Numbered from the stretch's first letter, positions 49,105 through 58,243 are shown. The stretch is DNA of 64,000 bases from Uliginosibacterium gangwonense (GCA_005239635.1 SBBQ01000019.1:1-64000); one strand, 5' to 3'. A program made the numbers and translations. Notes: generated by a model from the letters alone, not told the origin.

Positions 49105-50892
49105 TTAACCGCGTGCACCACCGGACAACGTTACCGTTGCGCCTTTTTGACTATTGCCGCTACTACCCGTTACACGACTACTTGCATCTGGCTTTGCTCC
49201 GCTGTCGGCAGGTGCTTCCGGCTTGTTTCGCGCCATGCCGGGAGCACCTCGCATCGTCGGGTTACGGCGTGAAGCGGAATTGCCCTCGGTCCCGGTGATT
49301 CGATCACCGCGATCCCACGCATCACCTGTAATCGTCCGCTCGCGGCCTTCGCCGGTGATGCGGTCGCTACTGGCTGGTGCGCTGATTGCTGGTGGAATTT
49401 CCGGGCGACTCTCGCCGTAACGAAAGTCGGGTGTGCCAGATACCAATCCAGTTGCTCTTGCCAATGGGCCGGTAACAAAAATACCTTGGTCGTACGCGTT
49501 GCCCGTAATCTTTGATGCATTCTCCGCACGTGATGCCATCGCTGGGCGAGGATTCGACGGGTTGGATTTACTCAAGTTGCGCGCACCCTGGAAGGCATCA
49601 ATGCCAGAATCCGTAAAGGTGCGAGATACATGCTCAGATTCATTCCGATAATGCATCGCCATGGCTGAACTACCGCAACTTGCCGTGTAATCACCACCTA
49701 AGCTGGCCTTCGGCGGCATGGGCTTGCGAGTCTCTGTTGTACGACTTGCACAAAATTCCGCAAATTGCTCCGTGCCAATGTAAGACGAGCCGGTCACTTG
49801 TTTGCATGCGCCATGTTCATCACCCGTTACCTTGGACGAGCGTCCAACTTGCGTGCCTGATACGTCTTGACCGCCGGGTGTGATCGAGCTTTGCTTCTTG
49901 GCCGGTGACTCAAACGGTGCTTCGCGACTAAACGAAACAAAGTTATCGATCTTCAAGTAGTCCGAGCCTGTTACCCGCTGGCTGGCGCCACGATCTGAGC
50001 CCGTCAGTTTTTCGCCCGTGTTTTCTTTTGCCGTTGTCGGCTTAATTGAGAAACCGGTACGGGTAGTAGATTTCGCGCTATCAGTCGTGCCGCAGCTAGC
50101 TGCATGCTCTGCTGCCAAGTATTCAGTGCCCGTCACCTTGCTGCACAGGCCTTGTTCTTCGCCCGTTACCTTTGCGCTTTGTCCAATTTCTGTGCCGGTT
50201 ACACGCTGGCCGCGCGTGGTGCTGGTTGTCTGTACCTTGGCGGCAGACGGTGCAGGAATGGTCTTGCACAGTTGGTCGTATTGCTGAACGCCAATGTATT
50301 CAGTCCCTGTCACTGCAACGCAGGTCCCCGCTTCGTTACCCGTCACCTTGTTGGTGCGCTCTACTTGGTTGCCCGTCACCGTGTTGCCGGTCAAGGTGGT
50401 GCCAATTTCAACCTTGGGCGGTGCCGGACGTGTGCGACCCGTGGGGCGTGACGGTGCTGAATCGCCGCGTCCCTTAAGCGATTGTTCAATACGACGCTTT
50501 TGTGCGGCAGACGGTGCAATCGGCGTAAGCGGTGCGGATGGCTTGCTCGTCGTGGCTGTTTGCTTCTTGCTATCGCATGCGCAAGCGTCCGTCGCGCCGA
50601 GACAATCACACGCGCTATGTGCTGCGCTGCTGCTTGTGGCGTTGCTTGTGCTGCCGCTCGTCGGAGCCTTAGCGGGTGTGTTTGTGCTTTGGCTGCTACT
50701 TGCTGAGCTGCTCGTAGTCTTAGCTGACGTTGTCGTCGATGCATACGAACTAGTCGTTGTGGTGCCTGAGCTAGTAGTTGCAGCGGGCGCGCCAGTCTTA
50801 CCATGCTTAGACAAAGCTTGACGTCGTGCAAGCGCTGCTTCACGTCCCGAGAGCGGCTTGGTGGTGCCGGTCGATGCACTGCCTGTGTTCAT
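49105..50892 (-). CDS. csoS2: Carboxysome scaffold protein CsoS2, with a short N-terminal region
   Basis: A 595-residue disordered scaffold that links RuBisCO to the shell. Residues 15-33 hold one clear RuBisCO-binding N-repeat (SGREAALARRQALSKHGK). A Ser/Thr-rich linker to about 120 includes a Cys cluster (94-106), and a weak basic helix lies at 129-142. Four middle repeats with VTG and paired Cys follow at about 167-209, 229-267, 295-321 (no Cys) and 343-381. The C-terminal shell-binding region is 460-595, with ITG/VTG motifs. The Halothiobacillus protein is about 870 residues with four N-repeats and six M-repeats, so this one is reduced. ATG 50892 has AGGAG upstream. First gene of the operon. 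Confidence 0.93.
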   Translation of the reverse strand: MNTGSASTGTTKPLSGREAALARRQALSKHGKTGAPAATTSSGTTTTSSYASTTTSAKTTSSSASSSQSTNTPAKAPTSGSTSNATSSSAAHSACDCLGATDACACDSKKQTATTSKPSAPLTPIAPSAAQKRRIEQSLKGRGDSAPSRPTGRTRPAPPKVEIGTTLTGNTVTGNQVERTNKVTGNEAGTCVAVTGTEYIGVQQYDQLCKTIPAPSAAKVQTTSTTRGQRVTGTEIGQSAKVTGEEQGLCSKVTGTEYLAAEHAASCGTTDSAKSTTRTGFSIKPTTAKENTGEKLTGSDRGASQRVTGSDYLKIDNFVSFSREAPFESPAKKQSSITPGGQDVSGTQVGRSSKVTGDEHGACKQVTGSSYIGTEQFAEFCASRTTETRKPMPPKASLGGDYTASCGSSAMAMHYRNESEHVSRTFTDSGIDAFQGARNLSKSNPSNPRPAMASRAENASKITGNAYDQGIFVTGPLARATGLVSGTPDFRYGESRPEIPPAISAPASSDRITGEGRERTITGDAWDRGDRITGTEGNSASRRNPTMRGAPGMARNKPEAPADSGAKPDASSRVTGSSGNSQKGATVTLSGGARG

Positions 50893-50972
50893 GCTTGTCT
50901 CCTTTGGTTCGATTTGGTGCGTGGTGCAGCTCGTTTGTTGTGCGTGCATCCCATGGGTGCAAATATACGGAA

Positions 50973-50991
50973 AATAATCATCATTAAAAAT
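50973..50991 (-). promoter_or_regulatory. Probable CbbR operator upstream of csoS2
   Basis: AATAATCATCATTAAAAAT on the plus strand; it matches the element upstream of sbtA at 17 of 19 bases. On the minus strand it contains TTA-N7-TTA (50975-50987), the TNA-N7-TNA core known for CbbR sites. It lies 81-99 bp upstream of csoS2 and between csoS2 and divergent cbbR. Confidence 0.6.
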
Positions 50992-51042
50992 GAATAATAT
51001 TTATAATCACCATCTACTAAAGTTAATGGTAAGGAGGCGGAT

Positions 51043-51987
51043 ATGAACGTGACGTTCAGGCAGCTGCGTTTGCTAGAGGCTGTGGCGCGCAATTCCAGCT
51101 TTACGCGCGCGGCTGAAGAGCTGTTTTTGACGCAGCCAGCAGTGTCTACACAGATCAAGCAGCTTGAGGAAGAGGTAGGGATGCCGCTGTTTGAGCAGAT
51201 TGGCAAAAAGATTTTTCTGACTCAGGCGGGCAAAGAAGTCTTTGCCTTCAGCAAAAATATTGCGCAGCAGTTCAAAGAAGTTGAAACAGTTTTAGATGAT
51301 TTGAAGGGAGTGAGGCGGGGTAGCCTTACTCTCACCGTGACCAGTACAGGCAAATACTTCGCACCTTACTTGCTGGCGGAGTTTCTCAAGCACCACCCGG
51401 GCATTGATGTGCATCTTGAGGTGACTAATCGTGAAGAGATTGTCGCTGCGCTGCAAGAAAATCTGCCGGATTTGGCGATTATGGGTACGCCACCCGCGAA
51501 TGTGGATTTGAAGTCGCAGGCGTTTATGCAAAACCCTCTGGTGATTACAGCTCGGCCGGATCACCCCTTGGTTGGTGTGGGACGCATTCCGCTTGGGCGT
51601 TTGGCTGAAGAGCACTTTATTATGCGAGAGCTGGGGTCTGGCACGCGTACGGCGGCCGAGAAGTTCTTTGCGCAGCGAGGTGTGCAGCTCAATACGACCA
51701 TGGAAATGAGCCGTAACGAGGCGATTAAGCACGCTGTGATGGCCGGTTTGGGCTTGGGTATTGTGTCGCTGCACACGCTTGAGTTTGAACTGCAACTCAA
51801 CCGCATTGCGATCCTAAGTGTGGAGGGATTCCCGATTATGAAGGAGTGGTACTTGGTACATCGGGACGGCAAACGAATGTCGCCGGTGGTGCAGGAGTTT
51901 CACAAATTTGTGCTGGAAGAGGCGGGCAACCTAGTCGTGTTGCCTCAACCGCTAACGCAACCGCGCAAGCGCGCGGTGCGTTCGTGA
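51043..51987 (+). CDS. cbbR: LysR-type regulator CbbR
   Basis: A 314-residue LysR regulator. The N-terminal winged helix is FRQLRLLEAVARNSSFTRAAEELFLTQPAVSTQIKQLE. The substrate-binding domain has TSTGKYFAPYLLAEF and RELGSGTRTAAEKFF, typical of CbbR. CbbR controls CO2-fixation genes in response to Calvin-cycle metabolites. It is divergent from csoS2 and convergent with the CPII gene. AAGGAGG precedes the ATG. Its target sites probably include the two twin elements at 50973 and 53337. Confidence 0.88.
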   Translation: MNVTFRQLRLLEAVARNSSFTRAAEELFLTQPAVSTQIKQLEEEVGMPLFEQIGKKIFLTQAGKEVFAFSKNIAQQFKEVETVLDDLKGVRRGSLTLTVTSTGKYFAPYLLAEFLKHHPGIDVHLEVTNREEIVAALQENLPDLAIMGTPPANVDLKSQAFMQNPLVITARPDHPLVGVGRIPLGRLAEEHFIMRELGSGTRTAAEKFFAQRGVQLNTTMEMSRNEAIKHAVMAGLGLGIVSLHTLEFELQLNRIAILSVEGFPIMKEWYLVHRDGKRMSPVVQEFHKFVLEEAGNLVVLPQPLTQPRKRAVRS

Positions 51988-51993
51988 CGGTTG

Positions 51994-52287
51994 TTACCCT
52001 TCGTGGATCACCCACTGGGCATCTGAAACCAAGCAGATGCCCCCGTAGCGACGCAGAATCGTGCGGATGGCCTCAATGACTTGTTGCGATTGTTTTTCAT
52101 CACAGGCAATCACCAAATAGACATTACCCATGCCTAAGTTGTTGTCTTGACGCATGCCGTGCGTGCCATAGCCCCAGGCTCTTGGCACGACGGTATAGCC
52201 GGCCACGCCGATGCGATGGAGTTCGTCGGTGACATTTTCGAGCTCGATTTCTTCAATGATGATTTCGATTCTTTTGACAGCTCTCAT
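51994..52287 (-). CDS. PII-like protein of the SbtB/CPII type
   Basis: A 97-residue PII-family protein (RIEIIIEEIELENVTDELHRIGVAGYTVVPRAWGYG, then a short T-loop with HGMRQDNNLGMGNVYLV). It follows sbtA by a few bases, as SbtB follows SbtA in cyanobacteria and as CPII lies in the Thiomonas carboxysome region. These proteins bind adenyl nucleotides and, for CPII, bicarbonate, and control the transporter. ATG 52287 is preferred because GGAG lies eight bases upstream; ATG 52299 directly abuts sbtA. Confidence 0.82.
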   Translation of the reverse strand: MRAVKRIEIIIEEIELENVTDELHRIGVAGYTVVPRAWGYGTHGMRQDNNLGMGNVYLVIACDEKQSQQVIEAIRTILRRYGGICLVSDAQWVIHEG

Positions 52288-52299
52288 TTTGTTCTCCAT

Positions 52300-53274
52300 T
52301 TACTGGGTAATCCAATGTGCTGCACTGTAATAGAGAGGAATGCCGAGCGCCACATTAAACGGAAAAGTAACGCCAAGCGAAAGCGTTAAAAACAAGGCTG
52401 GGCTTGCTTCCGGGATGGCTAAACGCATGGCTGGCGGGACCGCGATATACGAAGCGCTGGCGGCTAGAGTGGCGAGCAACGTAATGCCGCCCACGCCAAA
52501 GCCAAGTATGTTGTGCCCAATGACGATACCAACGGCTGCGCCAATGAGTGGCATGGCGATGCCAAATACCAGCAGGGATGGGCCAACCTTTTTAAAGTCG
52601 CCAATCCGACGAGAGGCTTCCATGCCCATGTCGAGCAAGAACAAAGAAAGTGCGCCCGAAAACATGGTGCTGAAGAATGGGGTGATTTTCTCAAGCGCCG
52701 CAGGCTGCGCGGTTGCCCCAATCAACATGCTGCCAAGCAGGAGCATCACGCTGCCATTGGTAAAGGCGTCGTGAACCAACTCGCGGCTAACCCGCTGCTG
52801 ATGGCCGTTTCCACTGTTGTTGCGCGCTAGATTTGCGAGTACCAGGCCAATGATAATGGCTGGCGATTCCATAATCGCCAGCATGATCACCGGTTGGCTT
52901 TCGTAGACAATTTTTTGCGCATCTAAAAATGCGACAGCGGTTAAAAATGTGCCGGCGCTCACAGAGCCGTAGTGCGCCGCTATGGCTGCGGCGTTCAGTT
53001 TGTCGACGCGTACGATCTTGCAAAGCAAGGCGTAAGCGATCACCGGCAAGCCAAAACCGAGCCCGAGGGCGACCAAAATTGCGCCCATGGCACTGGTGGC
53101 GTCTACCTTGGCGATCTCGGTGCCGCCGTGTATGCCAATGCCGATCAGAAGGTAAATCGAGAGGGATTTTGTGAGTTCCGGCGGGAATTTAAGGTCTGAG
53201 CGGACTAGCTGGGCTAGAAAACCAAGACCAAAAAACATGATTGCCGGAATCAGCATGCTTGAAAGGCTGAACAT
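52300..53274 (-). CDS. sbtA: Sodium-dependent bicarbonate transporter SbtA
   Basis: A 324-residue SbtA (DUF897) family protein with about ten membrane helices. Signature segments include GIGIHGGTEIAK, AAHYGSVSAGTFLTAVAFL and ASASYIAVPPAMRLAIPEASPALFL. It imports bicarbonate to build the internal pool used by carboxysomes. The inverted-repeat halves of the fold are recognisable. GGAGGAG precedes the ATG. A CbbR-like element lies 63-81 bp upstream. Confidence 0.94.
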   Translation of the reverse strand: MFSLSSMLIPAIMFFGLGFLAQLVRSDLKFPPELTKSLSIYLLIGIGIHGGTEIAKVDATSAMGAILVALGLGFGLPVIAYALLCKIVRVDKLNAAAIAAHYGSVSAGTFLTAVAFLDAQKIVYESQPVIMLAIMESPAIIIGLVLANLARNNSGNGHQQRVSRELVHDAFTNGSVMLLLGSMLIGATAQPAALEKITPFFSTMFSGALSLFLLDMGMEASRRIGDFKKVGPSLLVFGIAMPLIGAAVGIVIGHNILGFGVGGITLLATLAASASYIAVPPAMRLAIPEASPALFLTLSLGVTFPFNVALGIPLYYSAAHWITQ

Positions 53275-53722
53275 GGGCTCCTCCAGGGTGGGTTGATTCT
53301 TCTAAGTTGCGCCCATCCTAGAATTCGCTCATCAATAATAATAATCTTTAAAAATAATGATATTCATCAACATAAGTTTATGGTTTTGTTTGGGAGTGGT
53401 TTTGGTGCAGCTGCAGCAATTGCGAAGTGGTTTTGGTGTGGCAGGCGGATTAATGCACCAATGTGGCGTTTTGCTGGTTGTGTGGCGTATGCCAGAGGCT
53501 ACATAGATGACAGAGACGAGATGAAATAGGCGGTGTAGGGCTGCGTATTGGTGCGTCGCACAATATTGGATTGCTTGCAAATAGGTACGAATGTTTTGCA
53601 AAGCCAGTACATAGGCTTTGCAGCGGCAGAGGCGAAATTGAAAAGATGGGGGTGCGCAGAGCGTGAGCGAATGGCGCCTAGTTGAAGTGGCGCAGAAAGC
53701 TCAATAGAAAAACGGTGACTGT
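53275..53722. other. Gap between sbtA and apaG: sbtA promoter region, otherwise no gene
   Basis: Contains the CbbR-like element and an AT-rich promoter area for sbtA. A hairpin GCAAAGCC (53598-53605) / GGCTTTGC (53614-53621) without a U tract lies nearer apaG. Short frames on both strands lack ribosome sites and family features. Confidence 0.5.
53337..53355 (-). promoter_or_regulatory. Probable CbbR operator upstream of sbtA
   Basis: AATAATAATCTTTAAAAAT on the plus strand, 17/19 identical to the csoS2 element and in the same orientation relative to its gene. On the minus strand it contains TTA-N7-TTA (53339-53351). Confidence 0.6.
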
Positions 53723-54106
53723 TTAGTGCAGCACGCGCGGCATGGCGAGGGTGAACTCTTTGACTTCAGCTTCAAAGTGCGTGCCGTCCTCCGCCACCAT
53801 TTGGTAGCTGCCACGCATGGTGCCGACGGGCGTGGCGATGGCGCAGCCGCTCGAATATTCAAATTTTTCGCCAGGCTTAAGCATCGGTTGTTGGCCTACA
53901 ACGCCAAGTCCCCGCACATCTTGCACCTTACCTTCAGCGTCAATAATGACCCAGTGGCGCGACACTAACTGCGCGGTCTCCGTGCCGGTATTGGCGATGG
54001 TGATGGTGTAGGCAAAAACAAATCGACCTTGGTCGGGACTGGATTGGTCCTCAAGGTATTGGTTTTGCGTGGTGACAGTTATGTCGTATTTGCGCGAATC
54101 AGCCAT
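53723..54106 (-). CDS. apaG: ApaG domain protein
   Basis: A 127-residue single-domain ApaG protein: DQGRFVFAYTITIANTGTETAQLVSRHWVIID, VRGLGVVGQQPMLKPGEKFEYSSG and GTMRGSYQM are family motifs. The fold is fibronectin III-like; the name derives from a cobalt/magnesium resistance phenotype, and the biochemical role is not settled. ATG 54106 (MADSRK) is the family start. A dispersed 9-mer lies just upstream at 54147. Confidence 0.95.
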   Translation of the reverse strand: MADSRKYDITVTTQNQYLEDQSSPDQGRFVFAYTITIANTGTETAQLVSRHWVIIDAEGKVQDVRGLGVVGQQPMLKPGEKFEYSSGCAIATPVGTMRGSYQMVAEDGTHFEAEVKEFTLAMPRVLH

Positions 54107-54146
54107 ACCGCCATTTGAACGGAAAAATGCATTTGTGGCAATGCGT

Positions 54147-54155
54147 TTTGCCAAT
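54147..54155 (-). repeat. Intergenic copy of the dispersed 9-mer ATTGGCAAA
   Basis: TTTGCCAAT on the plus strand, in the 121-bp gap between putA and apaG. Confidence 0.6.
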
Positions 54156-54227
54156 CTAAAAGTAGATCGACAAAACAATGATACGAGTAGGGTGTGTAGC
54201 GCGATACTAAACGAGATGCGGTGTGCG

Positions 54228-57200
54228 CTATTCCAATTCGCCCATGAGCTTGGCATTGCCGCCCGATGCAGCGGTGTTAATGCACAGGCAACGCTCGGTA
54301 ATTAAACGTGTGGTGTCGTAGTCGGGCGAGCGGTGCAACATGGGGATGAGTGGTTGCGCCACTGAAGGATTGGAAGCGAGCATTTCACGTAATGCTTGTG
54401 AGTCTTTTGGCGCACCGTCAAACAGAATGGCAGCGGGGTGTGCGGACATCGGGTCTGTCGCTAAATCAATACGACCACGCACATCACTGGGCAATGCTTG
54501 CACAAATGCACGTGTCGATTCGCTATCGGTCATGAGCACGCGGTTGCCCGTTGCGAGCGCGCAGCCTAGCTGCGCACAACGTTCTAACTCAGAGGCGGCA
54601 ATGAGCCACACGTTGCCACGCGGATGAAATTCGAGCCAGTTGCTTTCGCCGATAGGTCCATTCAGCATCATGCTACGCCCGTTGAGTGACTGCGCGCGAA
54701 ACTGGGCGATACGCGCCAACAAACCGGTGCTTGCTGCGGCGGGCATGTTGGTTTCGAGCCACTCTAAGAAGCGGTCAAATACCGGTAGTTCAGGCGGAAT
54801 ACGCGCCGGTACGGCAAGCACTTGGCCGCGACGCAAGCGCGCCAACATTAGCGGGCCACCGCACTTCGGCCCGGTGCCGGACAAACCCTCACCACCAAAA
54901 GGCTGCACACCTACAACCGCACCAATTTGGTTGCGATTTACGTAGAGATTGCCAACGCGCGCGCGCTCATGCACGAAGTTGATAGTTTCATCAATGCGCG
55001 AATGTACGCCTAGCGTGAGCCCATAACCGGTGGCTTGTAGCCCTTCCATGATTTGTCCGAGCTCGTGTCGCGCAAAACGAATAACGTGCAACACAGGGCC
55101 AAAAACTTCCTGCTGCAAATCTTCCAGCTTGTTTAAACGGATGATGGTAGGTGCGATGTAATAACCCTGACGCGCCCACTGTGGCGGCACGGGCAATTGA
55201 TACAGCACACGGCCTTGCTCGCTGGCACTCTGTATATGCCGCTGTACGGCGTCGAGCGCGGCATGATCAATCAGAGGGCCAATGTCTGTTGAAAGATCGG
55301 TGGGGTCGCCAATGCGCCACTCCGCTAAGGCCCCGTACAAGCGCGGCAACAATGTGTCGGCAATTTCATTTTGCACACACAGCACACGCAGGCTTGAACA
55401 ACGCTGACCGCTACTATCGAATGCAGATTGCAGAATGTCGAGTATGGCTTGTTCTGGCAGCGCCGTGGAATCGACAATCATGGCGTTTTGTCCGCCCGTT
55501 TCGGCAATCAGGGGCACATCGTCTGCGCGCTTTGCCAATTGCTGGGCAATGCGTTGCGCCACTTGGGTGGAGCCGGTGAACAACACACCTTGCGCGCGCG
55601 TGTCATTCACCAGCCATTGGCCTGTACGTTCGCCCATGCCAGGCAGCAGTTGCAAAGCAGCTGCGGGTACGCCTGCGTCGTGCAGCATTTGCGTGGCGTA
55701 GTGTGCGGTGAGTGTGGTTTGCTCGGCTGGCTTTGCCAATACCGGGTTACCTGCGGCAAGTGCGGCGGCAATTTGCCCAACAAAAATGGCGAGCGGAAAA
55801 TTCCACGGGCTGATGCAAACAACGGGGCCCAGTGCTTCACCCGGAATGTCGTTTAAAGGCGTGCCGTGTCGATCATTTAGGCCGGGCCAGCCGCGCAGTT
55901 GCGCAGCATAGTATCGACAAAAATCGATTGCTTCGCGCACCTCTGCATACGCATTTTGCGGCGTGCGGCCCGCTTCGCGCACAATTAGCGCAGCTAAAAC
56001 ATCTCGCTCAACTTCCAGCACATCCGCTGCATCGTCGAGCACCTTGGCGCGGCGCCCGCTGCCCGTGTTGGACCACTGCCGGCCGTGTGTGAGGGCGCGC
56101 TCAAAGGCGAGGTTGACTGTGTCACGGCTGGCATCTTGAACGGTGCCGACGATGTCACTCACGCGTGCGGGATTGGCAACAGCACGTGCGGCGGTTGCAA
56201 AGTTGTGCGGGTCGGCAATCAGCGGCGTGGCAGTATGCGGTTTGAGTCGCCAGTGTGAGAGTGCATCGCGTAACGTATTGCGCGACTCAGGTAGGGCGAG
56301 GTCTGTGCCGAGCGAGTTGGGACGATCAGCGAAGAGTTGCAGTGGTGTGCCAATGCGCGGGTGCGGTGCTAAACCGTGACGTTGCACTTCTTGCGCGGGG
56401 TCTGCCAGCAATACGTCGTCACTAATGTCTGGGTTAACCAGTCGATGCACAAAGCTCGTGTTGGCGCCGTTTTCCAGCAGACGGCGTACAAGATAGCCCA
56501 ACAGCTCGGCGTGGTTACCTACGGGGGCATAAATGCGACAAGGACGTTGTGGCAGATCAGATGCCGTGTTGCTTGCGGTAACTTCGTTATTTGCCAATGT
56601 GCCGTTCAATAGCTGCGAATAAAGCGCTTCGCCCATGCCGTGCAGGCATTGAAACTCAAAATCGCCGACGCGCCAACTTCCTGCCATTTCGACCACTTGC
56701 GCCGTGGTGAGCGCATTGTGCGTGGCAAATTGCGGGTAGAGTAAATCGCGCGCATCAAGTAGTTGTCGTGCGCAGGCAAGGTAGCTCACATCGGTGTGCG
56801 TTTTGCGTGTCCATACGGGGTATTCTGCGTCGCCGCGCTGCTGCGCCCATTTGATTTCGCTATCCCAATACGCGCCCTTAACCAATCGCACCATCAAGCG
56901 ATGGTCGCTCATGCGCGCTAACTGCGCCAACCAGTCGACCACTGCCATGGCACGTTTTTGATAGGCCTGCACCACAAAGCCCAGGCCATGCCAGTCTCGC
57001 AGGCTACTTTCACGTGTTAAACGTTCGAGCAGATCAAGCGATAGTTCGAGACGGTCACATTCTTCTGCATCAATATTGAGACCGAGGTTGTGGCTGCGTG
57101 CAAGTTGCGCCAAATGCAGTAAGCGTGGGTACAGTTCGTCAAACACACGGCCCGATTGGGTGTGTGTGTAGCGTGGATGCAGCGCAGAAAGTTTGATCGA

Positions 57201-57971
57201 AACGCCATCACGCGTGATCGGTGTGAGTCCGACCCGCTGCATATTGCCAATGTGCTGAATGGCCTGTACATACACACCAACAAAGTGCTGAGCGTCTGCG
57301 TCAGTCAGCGCGGCTTCGCCCAGCATATCGAACGAGTGCAAAAACCCCTGTTCTGCGGTTTTGCGCGTGTTATGCCAGGCCTGATCCATATCTTCGCCGG
57401 CCACAAACTGGCGGCCTAACAGGCGCACAGCATGGTCCATGCCTTTGCGAATAAGCGGCTCACCGCCACGCGCAAGTAGTTGGCTTAGCGAATCGCCCAG
57501 TCCTGCATGTTGTGTTGGCGTGAGCAGTTCGCCGGTGAGCATTAAGCCCCACGTTGCGGCATTCACAAATAACGAGGGACTGTGACCTAAATGACCGCGC
57601 CAATCGATATGGGCGAGCTTATCGCGCAGCAGGCGCGTTACATTGTCGGCGTCGGGTACGCGCAGCAAGGTTTCGGCTAAGCACATGAGGGCTACGCCTT
57701 CAGGTGCAGAGAGCGGAAACTCTTGCATGAGTGCATCTATCCCACCCGCTGTGCGACGCTGCTCGCGCAAACCATCCACCAGCGTTTGGGCCAGCGCTTG
57801 TGCGCGTGAATACTCAGGGTCGTGCAGAGTGGCGCGGTCCAGTAGGGGCGCGAGCGCTTCGGCTTCGGGCAAGCGGTAGTGTTGGGTAATACGCGCACGT
57901 GCTGCGCGCAAAAAGGCGGGGCCTTCTTGTGCGTTATACGAAGTATGCGGGTTCGGTGCGTCCTGATTCAT
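54228..57971 (-). CDS. putA: Bifunctional proline dehydrogenase / glutamate-gamma-semialdehyde dehydrogenase
   Basis: A 1247-residue PutA that oxidises proline to glutamate. The FAD-dependent proline dehydrogenase occupies about residues 150-450 (DAEECDRLELSLDLLERL, RLVKGAYWDSEIKWAQ). The aldehyde dehydrogenase spans about 530-1030, with GSTQVAQRIA, AETGGQNAMIVDS and the catalytic Cys in SGQRCSSLRV near 858. A C-terminal ALDH-like domain of about 200 residues is present. There is no N-terminal ribbon-helix-helix, so it is a long non-regulatory PutA. Five copies of the core or full 9-mer lie inside. Confidence 0.96.
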   Translation of the reverse strand: MNQDAPNPHTSYNAQEGPAFLRAARARITQHYRLPEAEALAPLLDRATLHDPEYSRAQALAQTLVDGLREQRRTAGGIDALMQEFPLSAPEGVALMCLAETLLRVPDADNVTRLLRDKLAHIDWRGHLGHSPSLFVNAATWGLMLTGELLTPTQHAGLGDSLSQLLARGGEPLIRKGMDHAVRLLGRQFVAGEDMDQAWHNTRKTAEQGFLHSFDMLGEAALTDADAQHFVGVYVQAIQHIGNMQRVGLTPITRDGVSIKLSALHPRYTHTQSGRVFDELYPRLLHLAQLARSHNLGLNIDAEECDRLELSLDLLERLTRESSLRDWHGLGFVVQAYQKRAMAVVDWLAQLARMSDHRLMVRLVKGAYWDSEIKWAQQRGDAEYPVWTRKTHTDVSYLACARQLLDARDLLYPQFATHNALTTAQVVEMAGSWRVGDFEFQCLHGMGEALYSQLLNGTLANNEVTASNTASDLPQRPCRIYAPVGNHAELLGYLVRRLLENGANTSFVHRLVNPDISDDVLLADPAQEVQRHGLAPHPRIGTPLQLFADRPNSLGTDLALPESRNTLRDALSHWRLKPHTATPLIADPHNFATAARAVANPARVSDIVGTVQDASRDTVNLAFERALTHGRQWSNTGSGRRAKVLDDAADVLEVERDVLAALIVREAGRTPQNAYAEVREAIDFCRYYAAQLRGWPGLNDRHGTPLNDIPGEALGPVVCISPWNFPLAIFVGQIAAALAAGNPVLAKPAEQTTLTAHYATQMLHDAGVPAAALQLLPGMGERTGQWLVNDTRAQGVLFTGSTQVAQRIAQQLAKRADDVPLIAETGGQNAMIVDSTALPEQAILDILQSAFDSSGQRCSSLRVLCVQNEIADTLLPRLYGALAEWRIGDPTDLSTDIGPLIDHAALDAVQRHIQSASEQGRVLYQLPVPPQWARQGYYIAPTIIRLNKLEDLQQEVFGPVLHVIRFARHELGQIMEGLQATGYGLTLGVHSRIDETINFVHERARVGNLYVNRNQIGAVVGVQPFGGEGLSGTGPKCGGPLMLARLRRGQVLAVPARIPPELPVFDRFLEWLETNMPAAASTGLLARIAQFRAQSLNGRSMMLNGPIGESNWLEFHPRGNVWLIAASELERCAQLGCALATGNRVLMTDSESTRAFVQALPSDVRGRIDLATDPMSAHPAAILFDGAPKDSQALREMLASNPSVAQPLIPMLHRSPDYDTTRLITERCLCINTAASGGNAKLMGELE

Positions 57972-58243
57972 CTCAGGCCAGACCAGTCGTTACTAAGAGC
58001 ATTGTGCGTGTCGAAAGTGTGCAATAAAACGTTGAGTGTGTGATCAATTTGCACAGCAGGCGCTGCCGAATCGGGTCTGACTGCAAATACCGGCTAAAAT
58101 TGCGAAAAATGTAGCAAAGATGTCGTTGGCACGCAGCAGTGGAATGTCAGCAGGTAACGGTTTCATTGTACCCCTTAGCGTGTGTGCAATTGTGTACGGT
58201 TGATCGCAAGTTGTCCGACTCGCCCATGTGATGAGGGGGTGCG

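Noticed and set aside
50104-50879. Several frames of 100-175 codons overlapping csoS2
   Set aside because: The csoS2 repeats (ITG/VTG) are clear in one frame; low-complexity, repeat-rich DNA opens the other frames by chance.
44537-53274. Recent horizontal transfer of the carboxysome locus
   Set aside because: Three exact 9-mers lie in it, slightly fewer than average, but the stretch 31951-38737 has none either. No integrase, direct repeats or tRNA border were seen, so the evidence is too thin.
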